A stretch of DNA of 23,271 bases from an uncultured Faecalibacterium sp. (GTDB lineage: Bacteria; Bacillota; Clostridia; Oscillospirales; Ruminococcaceae), in NCBI GenBank assembly GCA_934501115.1, contig CAKSTO010000040.1, positions 1-23,271 of the forward strand. Direction: 5' to 3'. Below the pieces are notes generated by a model, which worked only from the letters and a program-made list of their open reading frames with translations, was not told the DNA's origin and ran no database searches. The position numbers and the translations under genes are program-made. Numbering within the stretch: the stretch's first letter is position 1; each line of letters opens with the position of its first letter. This document shows positions 7,147 through 14,600 of this stretch, piece after piece.

Positions 7147-7394
7147 AAGGCAAGGACGCTTCTGGATTGAAGAACGGCGCAACTTACCACGAAATCAAAG
7201 CCCGTTTGCCGGAACAGACTGGACTGAGGGTATCTTCCCTGTATATCTCGCAGGTCAGGCAGAAGTGCGGGCTAGAAGCACAGGAGAACCACCACAAGGC
7301 TAGCTCCGAAAGTGCGAAGCAGCCTCATTGTCCACCGGAGAAGGAAGCGGCAATAAGGGATGCGCTGAACGGCTTTCGCATGTTCCGACTATAA
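7122..7394 (+). pseudogene. Out-of-frame C-terminal extension domain of the recombinase (RlmD/RumA-type tail)
   Basis: In the -1 frame after the A run, the sequence reads KARAAFSLEGKDASGLKNG and continues through TYHEIKARL, GLRVSSLYISQV, KCG and CPPEKEAAIRDAL to TAA at 7394. This matches a tail of about 80 residues that I know from clostridial element proteins, often annotated as the C-terminus of 23S rRNA methyltransferase RlmD/RumA. It has no start codon with a ribosome site except a poor TTG at 7167, so it is more likely the severed end of the recombinase or of a fused gene than an independent gene. The tail's function is unknown to me; the EIKxxV...VSSLYI pattern suggests a small winged-helix domain. 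Confidence 0.6.
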
Positions 7395-7406
7395 ATTTTT
7401 ACATTC

Positions 7407-7442
7407 AAAAAAGGCAGGAATTGTGAAAATACAATTCCTGCC
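7407..7442 (-). terminator. Terminator of the host dnaD-dnaC operon
   Basis: GGCAGGAATTGT (7413-7424) is perfectly inverted at 7431-7442 around a 6-base loop. On the minus strand the stem is followed by six T (7407-7412), 35 bases after the dnaC stop. On the plus strand CTTTTCC follows, so it can also stop transcription leaving the mobile element. Confidence 0.9.
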
Positions 7443-7476
7443 CTTTTCCTGCATACCATTTGCCGGGCAGCCGCGC

Positions 7477-8463
7477 TTATTCAGTTCCCACACTTTTTTG
7501 GACACGGATGTCATTCCCGAAAAACTTGATCTGAACAAAAGCAGCCAAACGGCTGGAGATCTTTTCGGTATAGAGCTTTTCCAGCAGCGCACCATCGGTG
7601 ATATTGGTCGTGACGATGGTGGGCAGCTTTGCCCCCAGACGGTTGTTCAGCAGGCTGTAGAGGTTCGTCAGGAAAAAATTAGAGCTGAACTCTGTCCCCA
7701 GATCGTCTAAAATCAGCAGATCCGCGTTGCAGGCTGTCTGGAACAGAGTCTCTTCTTCTCCATTTGGGTCAGAACCAAAATGAAGCGCTTCCAGCTTGCC
7801 GAAAAAATCCGGGCAGGAGACGTAGATCACATCGAAATTCTGTTCCAGCACCCGTCCGGCGATCGCCAGCGCTGCGTGAGTCTTGCCCAATCCGGCGTTG
7901 CCAACCAGCAGCAGGCTTTCCCGGGTCGCAGGCGAAAAATTTTCAGCGTAGCCGCGCAGATCACTGAGCAGATCTGCCATATAGGTGCGAATACTTTCGC
8001 CCAGTTCCTTATCCACTACGTCAGGATAGTATTCCAGCCTCATTGTGTCAAAATTGGAGATCGACAGACTGGACAGCCCCTCGATTTCCGTGCGGCGCAG
8101 CTGCTGCATCACCTTGTGCACACACTCGCAGGTACGGCCATTTACGCTGCCTGTATCCTGACATTGTTTACAGGTGAACCGTGGTTCCAGTGCGTCCGCC
8201 GGGCGTCCGCTGGAAGCCAGCAGTGCCGTCAGCTTTTGCCGGGCGTCTGCCAGAGCTGCCGCAGCCGCGGCGCGATCCTTCCCCGCAGCGCCGGCCAATG
8301 CGCAGCGGATCCCGCGCACCCGTACTTCTTCCTCTGCATGGCGCAGAGCGGGAACAGCGGCTTCCGCTTCCGCCCGGGCATCTTCCGCTCGGGCACGCGC
8401 GATCTGACGCCGGGCGGCAACTGTGCGCAGGGCTTCCTGATACAGTTCGTTTTTGGTACGCAT
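7477..8463 (-). CDS. dnaC: Chromosomal DnaC/DnaI-like helicase loader ATPase
   Basis: The 328-residue protein has an alanine- and arginine-rich, probably coiled-coil N-terminus (about 10-80). A zinc-binding set follows (C98, C101, C112, C114), then a AAA+ domain with Walker A GNAGLGKTH (188-196), Walker B LLILDDLG (about 249-256) and a TTNIT sensor. It would load the replicative DNA helicase during initiation and restart, together with the DnaD-like protein coded 11 bases upstream. Ribosome site GAGGAG precedes ATG 8463. It is intact, unlike the element's loader 3.4 kb away on the other strand, and shares the zinc plus AAA+ layout with it. The symbol follows usual annotation; DnaI would be the Bacillus equivalent. 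Confidence 0.88.
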   Translation of the reverse strand: MRTKNELYQEALRTVAARRQIARARAEDARAEAEAAVPALRHAEEEVRVRGIRCALAGAAGKDRAAAAAALADARQKLTALLASSGRPADALEPRFTCKQCQDTGSVNGRTCECVHKVMQQLRRTEIEGLSSLSISNFDTMRLEYYPDVVDKELGESIRTYMADLLSDLRGYAENFSPATRESLLLVGNAGLGKTHAALAIAGRVLEQNFDVIYVSCPDFFGKLEALHFGSDPNGEEETLFQTACNADLLILDDLGTEFSSNFFLTNLYSLLNNRLGAKLPTIVTTNITDGALLEKLYTEKISSRLAAFVQIKFFGNDIRVQKSVGTE

Positions 8464-8474
8464 AAAGGCTCCTC

Positions 8475-9389
8475 TTATTCAGGCTTTTTGATCAGCGATC
8501 TGCGGCGTGTGGCATTTTTGAGAATATCATTTCCGCTGGGTGCTGTACGATCCACCCGGATATTCCGGCTGGCACCTGCCTGCGGTACCGGCCCGCGCAC
8601 ATCGTGCACTGTGCGCAGCCCCTTGGCATTCCAGGTTTTAAGGATGCTGTTCCAATACCACAGATCCTTCTTGGAACCTGCCTGTACGGCGGCTTCCTGC
8701 ACCATTGCATCGTCGTAGCCGTACACCTCATACCAGCGTGCAACGGCTTTGCGCCCGCCAAGGGTCATTTCCGCTTCCGGGATCCCCAGCAGCCCGCTGA
8801 CATACTGCTCTCGCTGCTGACGCAGTGCCAGCAGCTTAAGGTGAGCATCCGCCTGTTCCCCGGTCTCCACACCTTCGTTTCGCCAGACTTTCAGCTCATG
8901 GATCACCGATGCCATCGAACGTCTGCCGCGGCCTGCCATATAGACCACGCAGAGCATCACTGTCTCCGGAGCAAACCCTTCCTGCACATACAAGTTTACC
9001 AGCTTCTCCATCTCGCCATGTGTCAGCGGGCGGCCAAAGCCGGTCTGTGTGCAATCGATCAGGCTGGAGATCATCGGATCGGTACGGCTGGCGGCTGCGA
9101 TCTCTGCCCAGGTCATCGGTGTCGGCGCACTGGGTTCTTCGCCCGGTGCAGCGTTTTCCTCGTAGCGCTCCAGCAGCCCCGCGCCAGCCCAGAAAGACAG
9201 CGCGCTCTCGGCGCTGATCCGGCTGCGCAGCTTGAGGTCTGCGCAGATCTTTTCCGGATCGGTGATGCCGGTGGCCAGTACATACAAGGCCACCCGTACA
9301 TTGTATTCTTCCGCGACTCCCAGCTTTGAAAACACCAGCTGCGGAACCGCAATGGTGTCGCCTTTGAGTTCTTTCAGACGATAGATCAT
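8475..9389 (-). CDS. dnaD: DnaD-domain primosome protein
   Basis: This 304-residue protein has two repeated DnaD/DnaB_2-type helical segments, at about 135-195 and 215-275. The second contains the YWNSILKTWNAKG signature of the family and the first a weaker SVIHELKVWRNEG copy. An N-terminal winged-helix-like region (AVPQLVFSKLGV onward) is present. DnaD proteins bind DnaA or single-stranded DNA and recruit the helicase loader in low-GC Gram-positives. The gene starts 3 bases after the preceding stop, with AAGGA upstream, and leads into dnaC, so the three are one operon. The arginine- and lysine-rich tail would help DNA contact. Confidence 0.85.
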   Translation of the reverse strand: MIYRLKELKGDTIAVPQLVFSKLGVAEEYNVRVALYVLATGITDPEKICADLKLRSRISAESALSFWAGAGLLERYEENAAPGEEPSAPTPMTWAEIAAASRTDPMISSLIDCTQTGFGRPLTHGEMEKLVNLYVQEGFAPETVMLCVVYMAGRGRRSMASVIHELKVWRNEGVETGEQADAHLKLLALRQQREQYVSGLLGIPEAEMTLGGRKAVARWYEVYGYDDAMVQEAAVQAGSKKDLWYWNSILKTWNAKGLRTVHDVRGPVPQAGASRNIRVDRTAPSGNDILKNATRRRSLIKKPE

Positions 9390-9392
9390 TCG

Positions 9393-9758
9393 TTATTCCT
9401 TTGCTTCTTCTGCTTCCGGCGGTTCCCACGGGTCGCAGTCCATCATGTCAGGGCAGCTTTTCCAGCGTTCCGGGTCGGCGCTGAACGCATCCTGAAGGCA
9501 CTGCGCCGCCGCCGCACGCCCCTCGTCCGTGAGCGGGAACACCTTTTGTTCCCGCAGCGCCGGGTCGGTCTTTTCCAGCGTCCATGGGTCAGGCCAGTAA
9601 TCCACCACGAGAATCGATTCCTCTTTTTGCGCGCCTTCGCCGCCGTCAGGATCCGGCACACTGCGCTTGTCCGGGGTAAGCCGATAGCGCAGACCATATT
9701 CGTTGCCGCTGAAGATATTTTTGCACTTAAAATAGTGCAGCAGAGGCACAAAGATCAT
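9393..9758 (-). CDS. Hypothetical protein heading the primosome operon (121 aa)
   Basis: ATG at 9758 is preceded by AAAGGAG on the minus strand, and the frame runs 121 residues to the stop just before dnaD. The same frame is open further upstream but would cover the tRNA gene and its terminator, so that extension is rejected. The protein is acidic, with a short basic and aromatic N-terminus (FVPLLHYFKCKN) and a proline- and glutamate-rich end. No domain is recognised. Its tight coupling to dnaD and dnaC suggests a replication-related or simply co-expressed role. How it is transcribed is uncertain; read-through from the tRNA promoter is one possibility. Confidence 0.65.
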   Translation of the reverse strand: MIFVPLLHYFKCKNIFSGNEYGLRYRLTPDKRSVPDPDGGEGAQKEESILVVDYWPDPWTLEKTDPALREQKVFPLTDEGRAAAAQCLQDAFSADPERWKSCPDMMDCDPWEPPEAEEAKE

Positions 9759-9813
9759 GATGGCGATCTCCTTTCCTGCGGCAAAGCCGCACCTGCCGCG
9801 CACCGCAAAACAA

Positions 9814-9857
9814 ATCCCACGGTCAGAACGCAGCAAAGTAACGTCAAACCGTGGGAT
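9814..9857 (-). terminator. Hairpin downstream of tRNA-Gly, probable partial terminator
   Basis: ATCCCACGGT and ACCGTGGGAT form a perfect 10-bp stem (9848-9857 with 9814-9823) around a 24-base loop, followed on the minus strand by TTGTTTTG. The long loop and interrupted T tract suggest incomplete termination, which would let some transcripts continue into the primosome operon. Confidence 0.6.
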
Positions 9858-9868
9858 CTTCTTAAAAA

Positions 9869-9944
9869 TGGAGCAGGGTACGGGACCCGAACCCGCCGCC
9901 TGCTGCTTGGGAAGCAGCCGCTCTACCGGATGAGCTAACCCTGC
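9869..9944 (-). tRNA. tRNA-Gly (anticodon CCC), CCA encoded
   Basis: On the minus strand, acceptor arms GCAGGGT and ACCCTGC pair perfectly. The anticodon stem GCTGC/GCAGC encloses loop TTCCCAA, giving anticodon CCC for glycine codon GGG. The T arm carries GGTTCGGGTCC-like text. The discriminator is T, as usual for glycine tRNA, and CCA is encoded at 9869-9871. The total is 76 bases. Confidence 0.95.
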
Positions 9945-9956
9945 AGGTACTTGTTT

Positions 9957-9985
9957 ATTGTAACAAAGCAGAGCCGGATTGTCAA
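9957..9985 (-). promoter_or_regulatory. Consensus promoter of tRNA-Gly
   Basis: On the minus strand TTGACA (9985-9980) and TACAAT (9962-9957) are separated by exactly 17 bases, 12 bases before the mature tRNA end. This is close to a perfect housekeeping promoter, as expected for a tRNA. Confidence 0.85.
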
Positions 9986-10021
9986 GAGCAAAGCGCAGCA
10001 GATTTTGCAAAGTGCGAAAAC

Positions 10022-10810
10022 TTAAAATTCAAGGGCAGGGCTGACTTCGTTGCGGCGCTGTGCCTGCACGACGCAGTCCTTGTCCGGCACGACCCCCGCC
10101 GCGCCCAGTGTATTGAACACCGTCTGCAGCGCCAGCGCCGGTGTGTTGTTTTCCTGCGACAGGTGGCACAGGGCAAACTTCTTGCAGCCCTCCTGGATCA
10201 GTTCCAGCAGCTTCGCTGAGCACTCATCGTTGGACAAATGTCCCCGTGTGCTTTCGATCCGGGCTCTCAGATAATACGGGTACGAGCCGCTGCGCAGCAT
10301 GTGCAGGTCATAGTTGCTTTCCAACGCTACAAGGTCGCAGCCGGAAAGTGCTTCGTGCACCGGCGGGGTCAGCACGCCAAGGTCGGTGGCAATGGTCATG
10401 ATCCTGCCATCCGGGGTATGGATGCGGTAGCCAACGCAGGGTACATCGTGGCTTGTGGGAAAGCTCTGCACGCCAAAAGCTCCAACGTCCTCCTCCCTGC
10501 CCTCCAGCGTGTTCATCTCGCAGCTGGCGGGCACAATGCCATTGGCATCCAGAAAATCCAGCGTCGCCGCCGCGCCGTACACCGGAAGCGGGTTCTTTTT
10601 GAGAAACGTGGAAAGCCCCTTCACGTGGTCGCTGTGCTCGTGGGTGATCAGGATGCCGTCGCAGTCGCCGATCGCAAGACCCAGCGTTTTGAGCGCCGCA
10701 GTGGTTGTGCGCACACCCTTGCCCATGTCGACGATGAGATACCGGTCTCCGCAGCGCACCACGCTGCTATTGCCGGAGGAGCCGGAGTATAATGAGATGA
10801 ATTCTGCCAT
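10022..10810 (-). CDS. MBL-fold metallo-hydrolase, YycJ/WalJ-like
   Basis: The 262-residue protein begins MAEFISLYSGSSGNSS, the typical opening of the YycJ/WalJ group of metallo-beta-lactamase-fold enzymes. It carries the metal-binding motif HEHSDH at 57-62, with later ligand-like DLG, ESNYD and CHLS segments. These enzymes are thought to act as nucleases in DNA repair or be linked to cell-wall signalling; the substrate here is not known. ATG 10810 was chosen with AGAGG upstream, since the longer frame to 10981 crosses the murA terminator. That terminator ends only about 20 bases before the start, so expression depends on read-through or on an unseen promoter. Confidence 0.85.
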   Translation of the reverse strand: MAEFISLYSGSSGNSSVVRCGDRYLIVDMGKGVRTTTAALKTLGLAIGDCDGILITHEHSDHVKGLSTFLKKNPLPVYGAAATLDFLDANGIVPASCEMNTLEGREEDVGAFGVQSFPTSHDVPCVGYRIHTPDGRIMTIATDLGVLTPPVHEALSGCDLVALESNYDLHMLRSGSYPYYLRARIESTRGHLSNDECSAKLLELIQEGCKKFALCHLSQENNTPALALQTVFNTLGAAGVVPDKDCVVQAQRRNEVSPALEF

Positions 10811-10830
10811 GAAAAACCTCTTATGTACCC

Positions 10831-10862
10831 AAAAACAGCCCGCCGCATCATGCAGCAGGCTG
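10831..10862 (-). terminator. Intrinsic terminator between murA and the MBL gene
   Basis: CAGCCTGCTGC-type arms (10852-10862) pair with 10836-10846 over 11 positions, with two G.U pairs, around a 5-base loop. Five T follow on the minus strand. It lies 18 bases after the murA stop and about 20 bases before the MBL start codon. Confidence 0.85.
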
Positions 10863-10880
10863 TTTGTTTTTGCGATCGGT

Positions 10881-12164
10881 TTACAGTGCCTGTTCCAGTG
10901 CAGCGGGGCTACGGTCCACCTTTTTGATGTCTGCGCCCAGAGCCTGCAGCTTTTCGACGATGTTTTCGTAGCCGCGCTCAATGTGGCCGATCTCCTCGAT
11001 CTCGCTGGTACCGTCTGCCATCAGGGCAGCCACCACCATGGCAGCACCTGCGCGCAGGTCGGAAGCACGCAGCGGAGCCGGGGTGAGCTTTTCCACGCCC
11101 TCAAATACCGCGACCTGACCATCCACCTGAACGCTCGCGCCCATCTTGCGCAGCTCGTCCACATAGCGGAAGCGGTTGTCCCACACGCTCTCTGTGATGG
11201 TGCTGGTACCCTTGGCCACACTCAGCAGCACACCCATCAAGGGCTGCATATCGGTGGGGAAACCGGGGTGCGGCATGGTGTTGATCTTCAGGGGCAGAAT
11301 GTCGCCGGTGCGGCGCACACGCACTGCATCGTCAAATTCATCCACTTCCACACCTGCACGGCGCAGCTTTGCCGTGATCGGCTCCAGATGCTTCGGGGTA
11401 ACATTCTTTACCAGAACCTCACCGCCGGTGGCAGCAGCCGCCACCATATAGCTGCCGGCCTCGATCTGATCCGGGATAATGCTGTAGGTACAGCCGTGCA
11501 TTTTTTCCACACCGCGCACCTTGATGACGTCTGTGCCCGCGCCGCGGATGTCCGCGCCGCACATATTCAGGAAATTCGCCAGATCCACCACATGGGGCTC
11601 CTTGGCACAGTTTTCCAGAATAGTCTGCCCCTTTGCCATGACAGCCGAGAGCATGCCGTTCATCGTAGCGCCTACGCTGACCTTGTCGAAGAAAATATGT
11701 GCCCCATTCAGTTCTCTTGCGCGTACCGTGATCATGCCGTAATCCACGCAGTCCTCAGCGCCCAGAGCGCTGAACACCTTCAGGTGCTGGTCGATGGGGC
11801 GGGGACCCAGATTGCAGCCGCCGGGCATGGCTACCTGAGCCTTGCCGAAACGGGACAGCAACGCACCCAGGAAATAATAGCTGGCACGCATCTGGCGGGA
11901 CAGGTCATCCGGGACATTGGTGCCGGTGAGATGGGTCGTGTCGATCTCATAGGTATTTCGGTTGAGCATCCGGATCTGTGCGCCCAGGGTGCTCAGGATC
12001 TTCAGACTCACAGCCACATCACTGATATCCGGCAGATTTTCGATCACGCAGACATCTGCTGCCAGGATCGTAGCCGGCAGAATGCCAACTGCCGCATTTT
12101 TTGCGCCCGAGATGGTAACTTCGCCGTGCAGGGGCTTGCCGCCCGTAATAACAAATTTCTCCAA
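10881..12164 (-). CDS. murA: UDP-N-acetylglucosamine 1-carboxyvinyltransferase
   Basis: The 427-residue protein catalyses the first committed step of peptidoglycan synthesis, moving enolpyruvate from phosphoenolpyruvate to UDP-GlcNAc in the cytoplasm. Its length is typical. It shows the N-terminal GAKNAAVGILPA motif (20-31), the active-site loop MPGGCNLGPRPIDQH with C117 as the expected catalytic and fosfomycin-reactive cysteine, and the C-terminal RGYENIVEKL close to the end. Presence of Cys rather than Asp predicts a fosfomycin-sensitive enzyme. The start is TTG at 12164 with AAGGAG nine bases before it. It is transcribed alone from a promoter at 12282-12309 and ends at its own terminator. 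Confidence 0.97.
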   Translation of the reverse strand: MEKFVITGGKPLHGEVTISGAKNAAVGILPATILAADVCVIENLPDISDVAVSLKILSTLGAQIRMLNRNTYEIDTTHLTGTNVPDDLSRQMRASYYFLGALLSRFGKAQVAMPGGCNLGPRPIDQHLKVFSALGAEDCVDYGMITVRARELNGAHIFFDKVSVGATMNGMLSAVMAKGQTILENCAKEPHVVDLANFLNMCGADIRGAGTDVIKVRGVEKMHGCTYSIIPDQIEAGSYMVAAAATGGEVLVKNVTPKHLEPITAKLRRAGVEVDEFDDAVRVRRTGDILPLKINTMPHPGFPTDMQPLMGVLLSVAKGTSTITESVWDNRFRYVDELRKMGASVQVDGQVAVFEGVEKLTPAPLRASDLRAGAAMVVAALMADGTSEIEEIGHIERGYENIVEKLQALGADIKKVDRSPAALEQAL

Positions 12165-12244
12165 TTTTATGATCTCCTTGTCAGAGGCCTGATCCTACAG
12201 ACCTGTTAAGGTTCCTGAAAGCATTTCATCCATCCTGTATTGCA

Positions 12245-12262
12245 GGCGCAGCAAACTGCGCC
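12245..12262 (-). promoter_or_regulatory. Hairpin in the murA leader
   Basis: GGCGCA and TGCGCC form a perfect 6-bp stem with a 6-base loop, about 20 bases after the predicted transcription start. There is no T run next to it. It may stabilise the roughly 110-base leader or bind a regulator. Confidence 0.35.
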
Positions 12263-12281
12263 GTACACTTACAGCTATCTT

Positions 12282-12309
12282 ATTATACACAACTTTCACA
12301 AAAAAGCAA
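12282..12309 (-). promoter_or_regulatory. Promoter of murA
   Basis: On the minus strand a perfect TATAAT (12287-12282) follows TTGCTT (12309-12304) by 16 bases. It lies about 118 bases before the murA start codon, in an otherwise gene-free AT-rich stretch of 257 bases that also has to hold the end of the fbp transcript. I saw only a weak GC stem followed by TTTGCTTTTTTG for the latter. Confidence 0.65.
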
Positions 12310-12421
12310 AGCCCCGTTTGGCGCAGTTCCATTATTTTCTGTTTTGCCCATATTCACGCCGATTATTCTGAAATTTTGATTTCTTTTTCTGCATTTTTAC
12401 AAAAGTTTTTTCCTTGCTGCC

Positions 12422-14428
12422 TTACCACACATGATCTTCGCAGCGAGCTTCCGCAATCCAGCCCAGCTGGTAAGCCGCCACCAGCTGCTTCAGGTCATGC
12501 ACTCTCTCCCGCAGTGTTTCACCCTCGTCGGTGTCCTCCACAAGGATGCGGTGGTTCTCGGTCTCAAGGATGTTCTTTTGGGAGATGATATCGAGGTTCT
12601 CTTTCACGGCTTTTTCTGCGCTTTCAAAGGGCTGATGGGTGCGCAGGGACATGGTACGGCTGGAGTAGACCAGCGTATAGCCCGCAATTCCGGTTTTTTC
12701 GTGGTAGGCGCGGCAGAAGCCGCCGTCGATGACCACGAGCCGTCCCCCGCCCTTGATGGGGCTTTCGCCGTTCTTTTCCCGCACCGGCACATGGCCGTTG
12801 ACGATGTGGCTCGTACCCGGCAGACTGAACTCTGCCAGAATGCGCCGGCAAACGGCTTCGTCGTTATACCATGTATAGTAAGGGTCTTTGACCTCCGTAT
12901 GGGTCGATGGGTCTGTCACGTACAGCCGTTCAAAGGTGGTCATGGCGCTGCGGCCAAACAGTGGCGACAGTCTCCCGCACCACAGATACCACAAAAAGTC
13001 CTGCCCGCTCTGGCGGGCGGCGCTGCCCTCGGGTGCATAATAGCCCCTGCGCGCCCGGGCATCGCAGTAGTCCATGAGGGCACGGCCGGAATAGCGATGC
13101 CCCTCGAAGCGCTCCACGGCAAACGCCCCGCGGCCGGTCATGGGCACCGCACCGTGGTACAGCAGATTGCCGTTCTCAATATGATACACACTGCCCTTGG
13201 CGTAGAGGAACTCCACATGCTGCTGCATTTTTTCGCTCTGACGGAAGGACTGCACCAGCTTGGTCAGCACCAGCTGCTCGTCCGGGTTCAGTGCTGCCGG
13301 GGCGGCAGGGTCTACGGTGGGGAACGAAGCATCCCGCAGGGGATATTCCGTTTCCCCGATCATCACCGTGTGCTTTTCCCAGTCGATGCGGCGCAGGTAG
13401 TCCCGTCCTTCCATCTGGAAATCCGGGTTGCGGTCGATGACCTGACACTCCAGCTTGAACATCATAATGCTGATGGCCTTGTGCATCACAGCACAGCGGT
13501 GCAGCATCCCCTGCGTATAGGGGCCGCGTGCGGCATCGGTATGGGGCATCCAGATGGACAGATCATCGTCCCCGTAGAATTGCTCCGCCATGCGCTGCAG
13601 ATGGCGCAGGTTGATGCCGTAGCAGTCCTCCAGCATCCCGTGGTTATGGTAAGCCAGTGTCGTCTTGAGCACCGTACAGATACAGATGGGGCTGCCTGCT
13701 GCGGCTCCCATCCACACCACATCGTGGTTGCCCCACTGGATATCCACATTGTGGTGGCGCATGAGCAGGTCCAGGATGATATCCGGGCGCGGGCCGCGGT
13801 CGAACAGATCACCTACGATATGCAGCTTGTCCACAGCCAGATGCTTGATCAATTCGCACAGCCGGACGATAAAGCGATCCGCGCGGCCATTTTCAATGAT
13901 GCTGCCCACGATCTGGCCATAATACAGGTCTTTGTCGTGATCCTCGAAATGGGCGTGCAGAAGCTCGTCCAGAATATAGCCGCAGCTGGACGGCAGGCAC
14001 TTGCGCACATGGTCACGGGTATGCTTGGAGGAAACCAGACGGCAGATGTCGATAAGCCGCAGCAGCGTATCCGTATACCACTGCTCCAGTGCTTCTTCGC
14101 TGCCGCAGCGTGCCTTGAGCTGTGGCAGCTTCTCGTTGGGGTAATAGATCAGCGTTGCCAGTTCGGCACGACTATGCTCCGGCATGGTGTCGCCCAGCAC
14201 CTGATCCACCTTTTCGCGGATGACACCGGAGGCGGAGTTCAGGATATGCACAAAGGCTTCGTTTTCGCCGTGCAGATCGCTCATGAAATGCTCGGTGCCT
14301 TTGGGCAGCTTGAGCAGTGCCTGCGTGCTGATGATCTCGCTGGCCGCTGCCGCCTGCGAGGGGTAGTCTCGGGAAAGCAGGGTCAGATACTTCAGGTTCT
14401 CACGGATCTCATCGGTTTCGGTTCGCAT
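12422..14428 (-). CDS. fbp: Fructose-1,6-bisphosphatase, class III
   Basis: The 668-residue protein is the Firmicute-type FBPase, which removes the 1-phosphate of fructose 1,6-bisphosphate in gluconeogenesis. It is a member of the calcineurin-like metallophosphoesterases. Metal-binding motifs are visible: SDLHG with D51 and H53, GDLFDRG at 206-212, and GNHD at 233-236, with a later NGHVP histidine. The length agrees with the family. I chose ATG 14428, because GGAGG stands five bases before it. Alternative in-frame ATGs at 14449 and 14488 have poorer sites. It is a single-gene unit divergent from the radical SAM gene, with promoters sharing the 170-base gap. Confidence 0.95.
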   Translation of the reverse strand: MRTETDEIRENLKYLTLLSRDYPSQAAAASEIISTQALLKLPKGTEHFMSDLHGENEAFVHILNSASGVIREKVDQVLGDTMPEHSRAELATLIYYPNEKLPQLKARCGSEEALEQWYTDTLLRLIDICRLVSSKHTRDHVRKCLPSSCGYILDELLHAHFEDHDKDLYYGQIVGSIIENGRADRFIVRLCELIKHLAVDKLHIVGDLFDRGPRPDIILDLLMRHHNVDIQWGNHDVVWMGAAAGSPICICTVLKTTLAYHNHGMLEDCYGINLRHLQRMAEQFYGDDDLSIWMPHTDAARGPYTQGMLHRCAVMHKAISIMMFKLECQVIDRNPDFQMEGRDYLRRIDWEKHTVMIGETEYPLRDASFPTVDPAAPAALNPDEQLVLTKLVQSFRQSEKMQQHVEFLYAKGSVYHIENGNLLYHGAVPMTGRGAFAVERFEGHRYSGRALMDYCDARARRGYYAPEGSAARQSGQDFLWYLWCGRLSPLFGRSAMTTFERLYVTDPSTHTEVKDPYYTWYNDEAVCRRILAEFSLPGTSHIVNGHVPVREKNGESPIKGGGRLVVIDGGFCRAYHEKTGIAGYTLVYSSRTMSLRTHQPFESAEKAVKENLDIISQKNILETENHRILVEDTDEGETLRERVHDLKQLVAAYQLGWIAEARCEDHVW

Positions 14429-14529
14429 GATTTCCTCCATCACGGTCATTTCTCTGCCGCAGCCCGTCGCTCCGGCCGCATCATGCAAAGATGTTGCTTC
14501 TGATATATATTATTCATTCCATGTCTTAT

Positions 14530-14563
14530 AGTATAGCACGTCCGGGGAGAAAAGTGGTATACT
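14530..14563. promoter_or_regulatory. Divergent promoter region for fbp and the radical SAM gene
   Basis: On the plus strand TGGTATACT (14555-14563) reads as an extended -10 element for the radical SAM gene. On the minus strand TATACT (14535-14530) could be the -10 of fbp. Neither has a convincing -35, so both assignments are tentative. Confidence 0.4.
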
Positions 14564-14600
14564 GAGACTGACAAACTTTCAGCAAAGGACTTTGGATATT

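Larger units (their letters stand above)
1008..7394 (+). mobile_element. Degenerate integrative element with replication module and large serine recombinase (ends approximate)
   Basis: A run of plus-strand genes typical of clostridial integrative elements sits between hsdR and the host primosome operon: ParB-like, RepA_N-like initiator, DnaC-like loader, a small protein, RhuM and a large serine recombinase. The order and the ends of the first genes match the replication module common in Firmicute conjugative transposons, from family knowledge. There is no relaxase, coupling protein or type IV secretion gene. Two frameshifts and a lost start codon suggest decay. The limits given run from the first GGAC palindrome to the last recognisable element codon; no att core was identified. 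Confidence 0.6.

Noticed and set aside
1361..7400. ATAAATTTTT present at 1361-1370 and 7391-7400, as a possible attachment-site direct repeat
   Set aside because: The 10-mer is pure A/T and such matches are expected by chance between these regions. The left copy sits between the small ORF and the ribosome site of the parB-like gene, an unlikely element end.
9759..10010. N-terminal extension of the small protein before dnaD
   Set aside because: The extension would cover the tRNA-Gly gene, its terminator and its promoter region, while ATG 9758 has a strong ribosome site.
10455..12209. 584-codon plus-strand open frame
   Set aside because: It runs antisense to murA and the MBL gene, both of which have clear family motifs and ribosome sites. 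The histidine- and glutamine-rich text is typical of a shadow frame.
12431..14503. 690-codon plus-strand open frame
   Set aside because: It is antisense to class III FBPase over its whole length, has no ribosome site and no recognisable domain.
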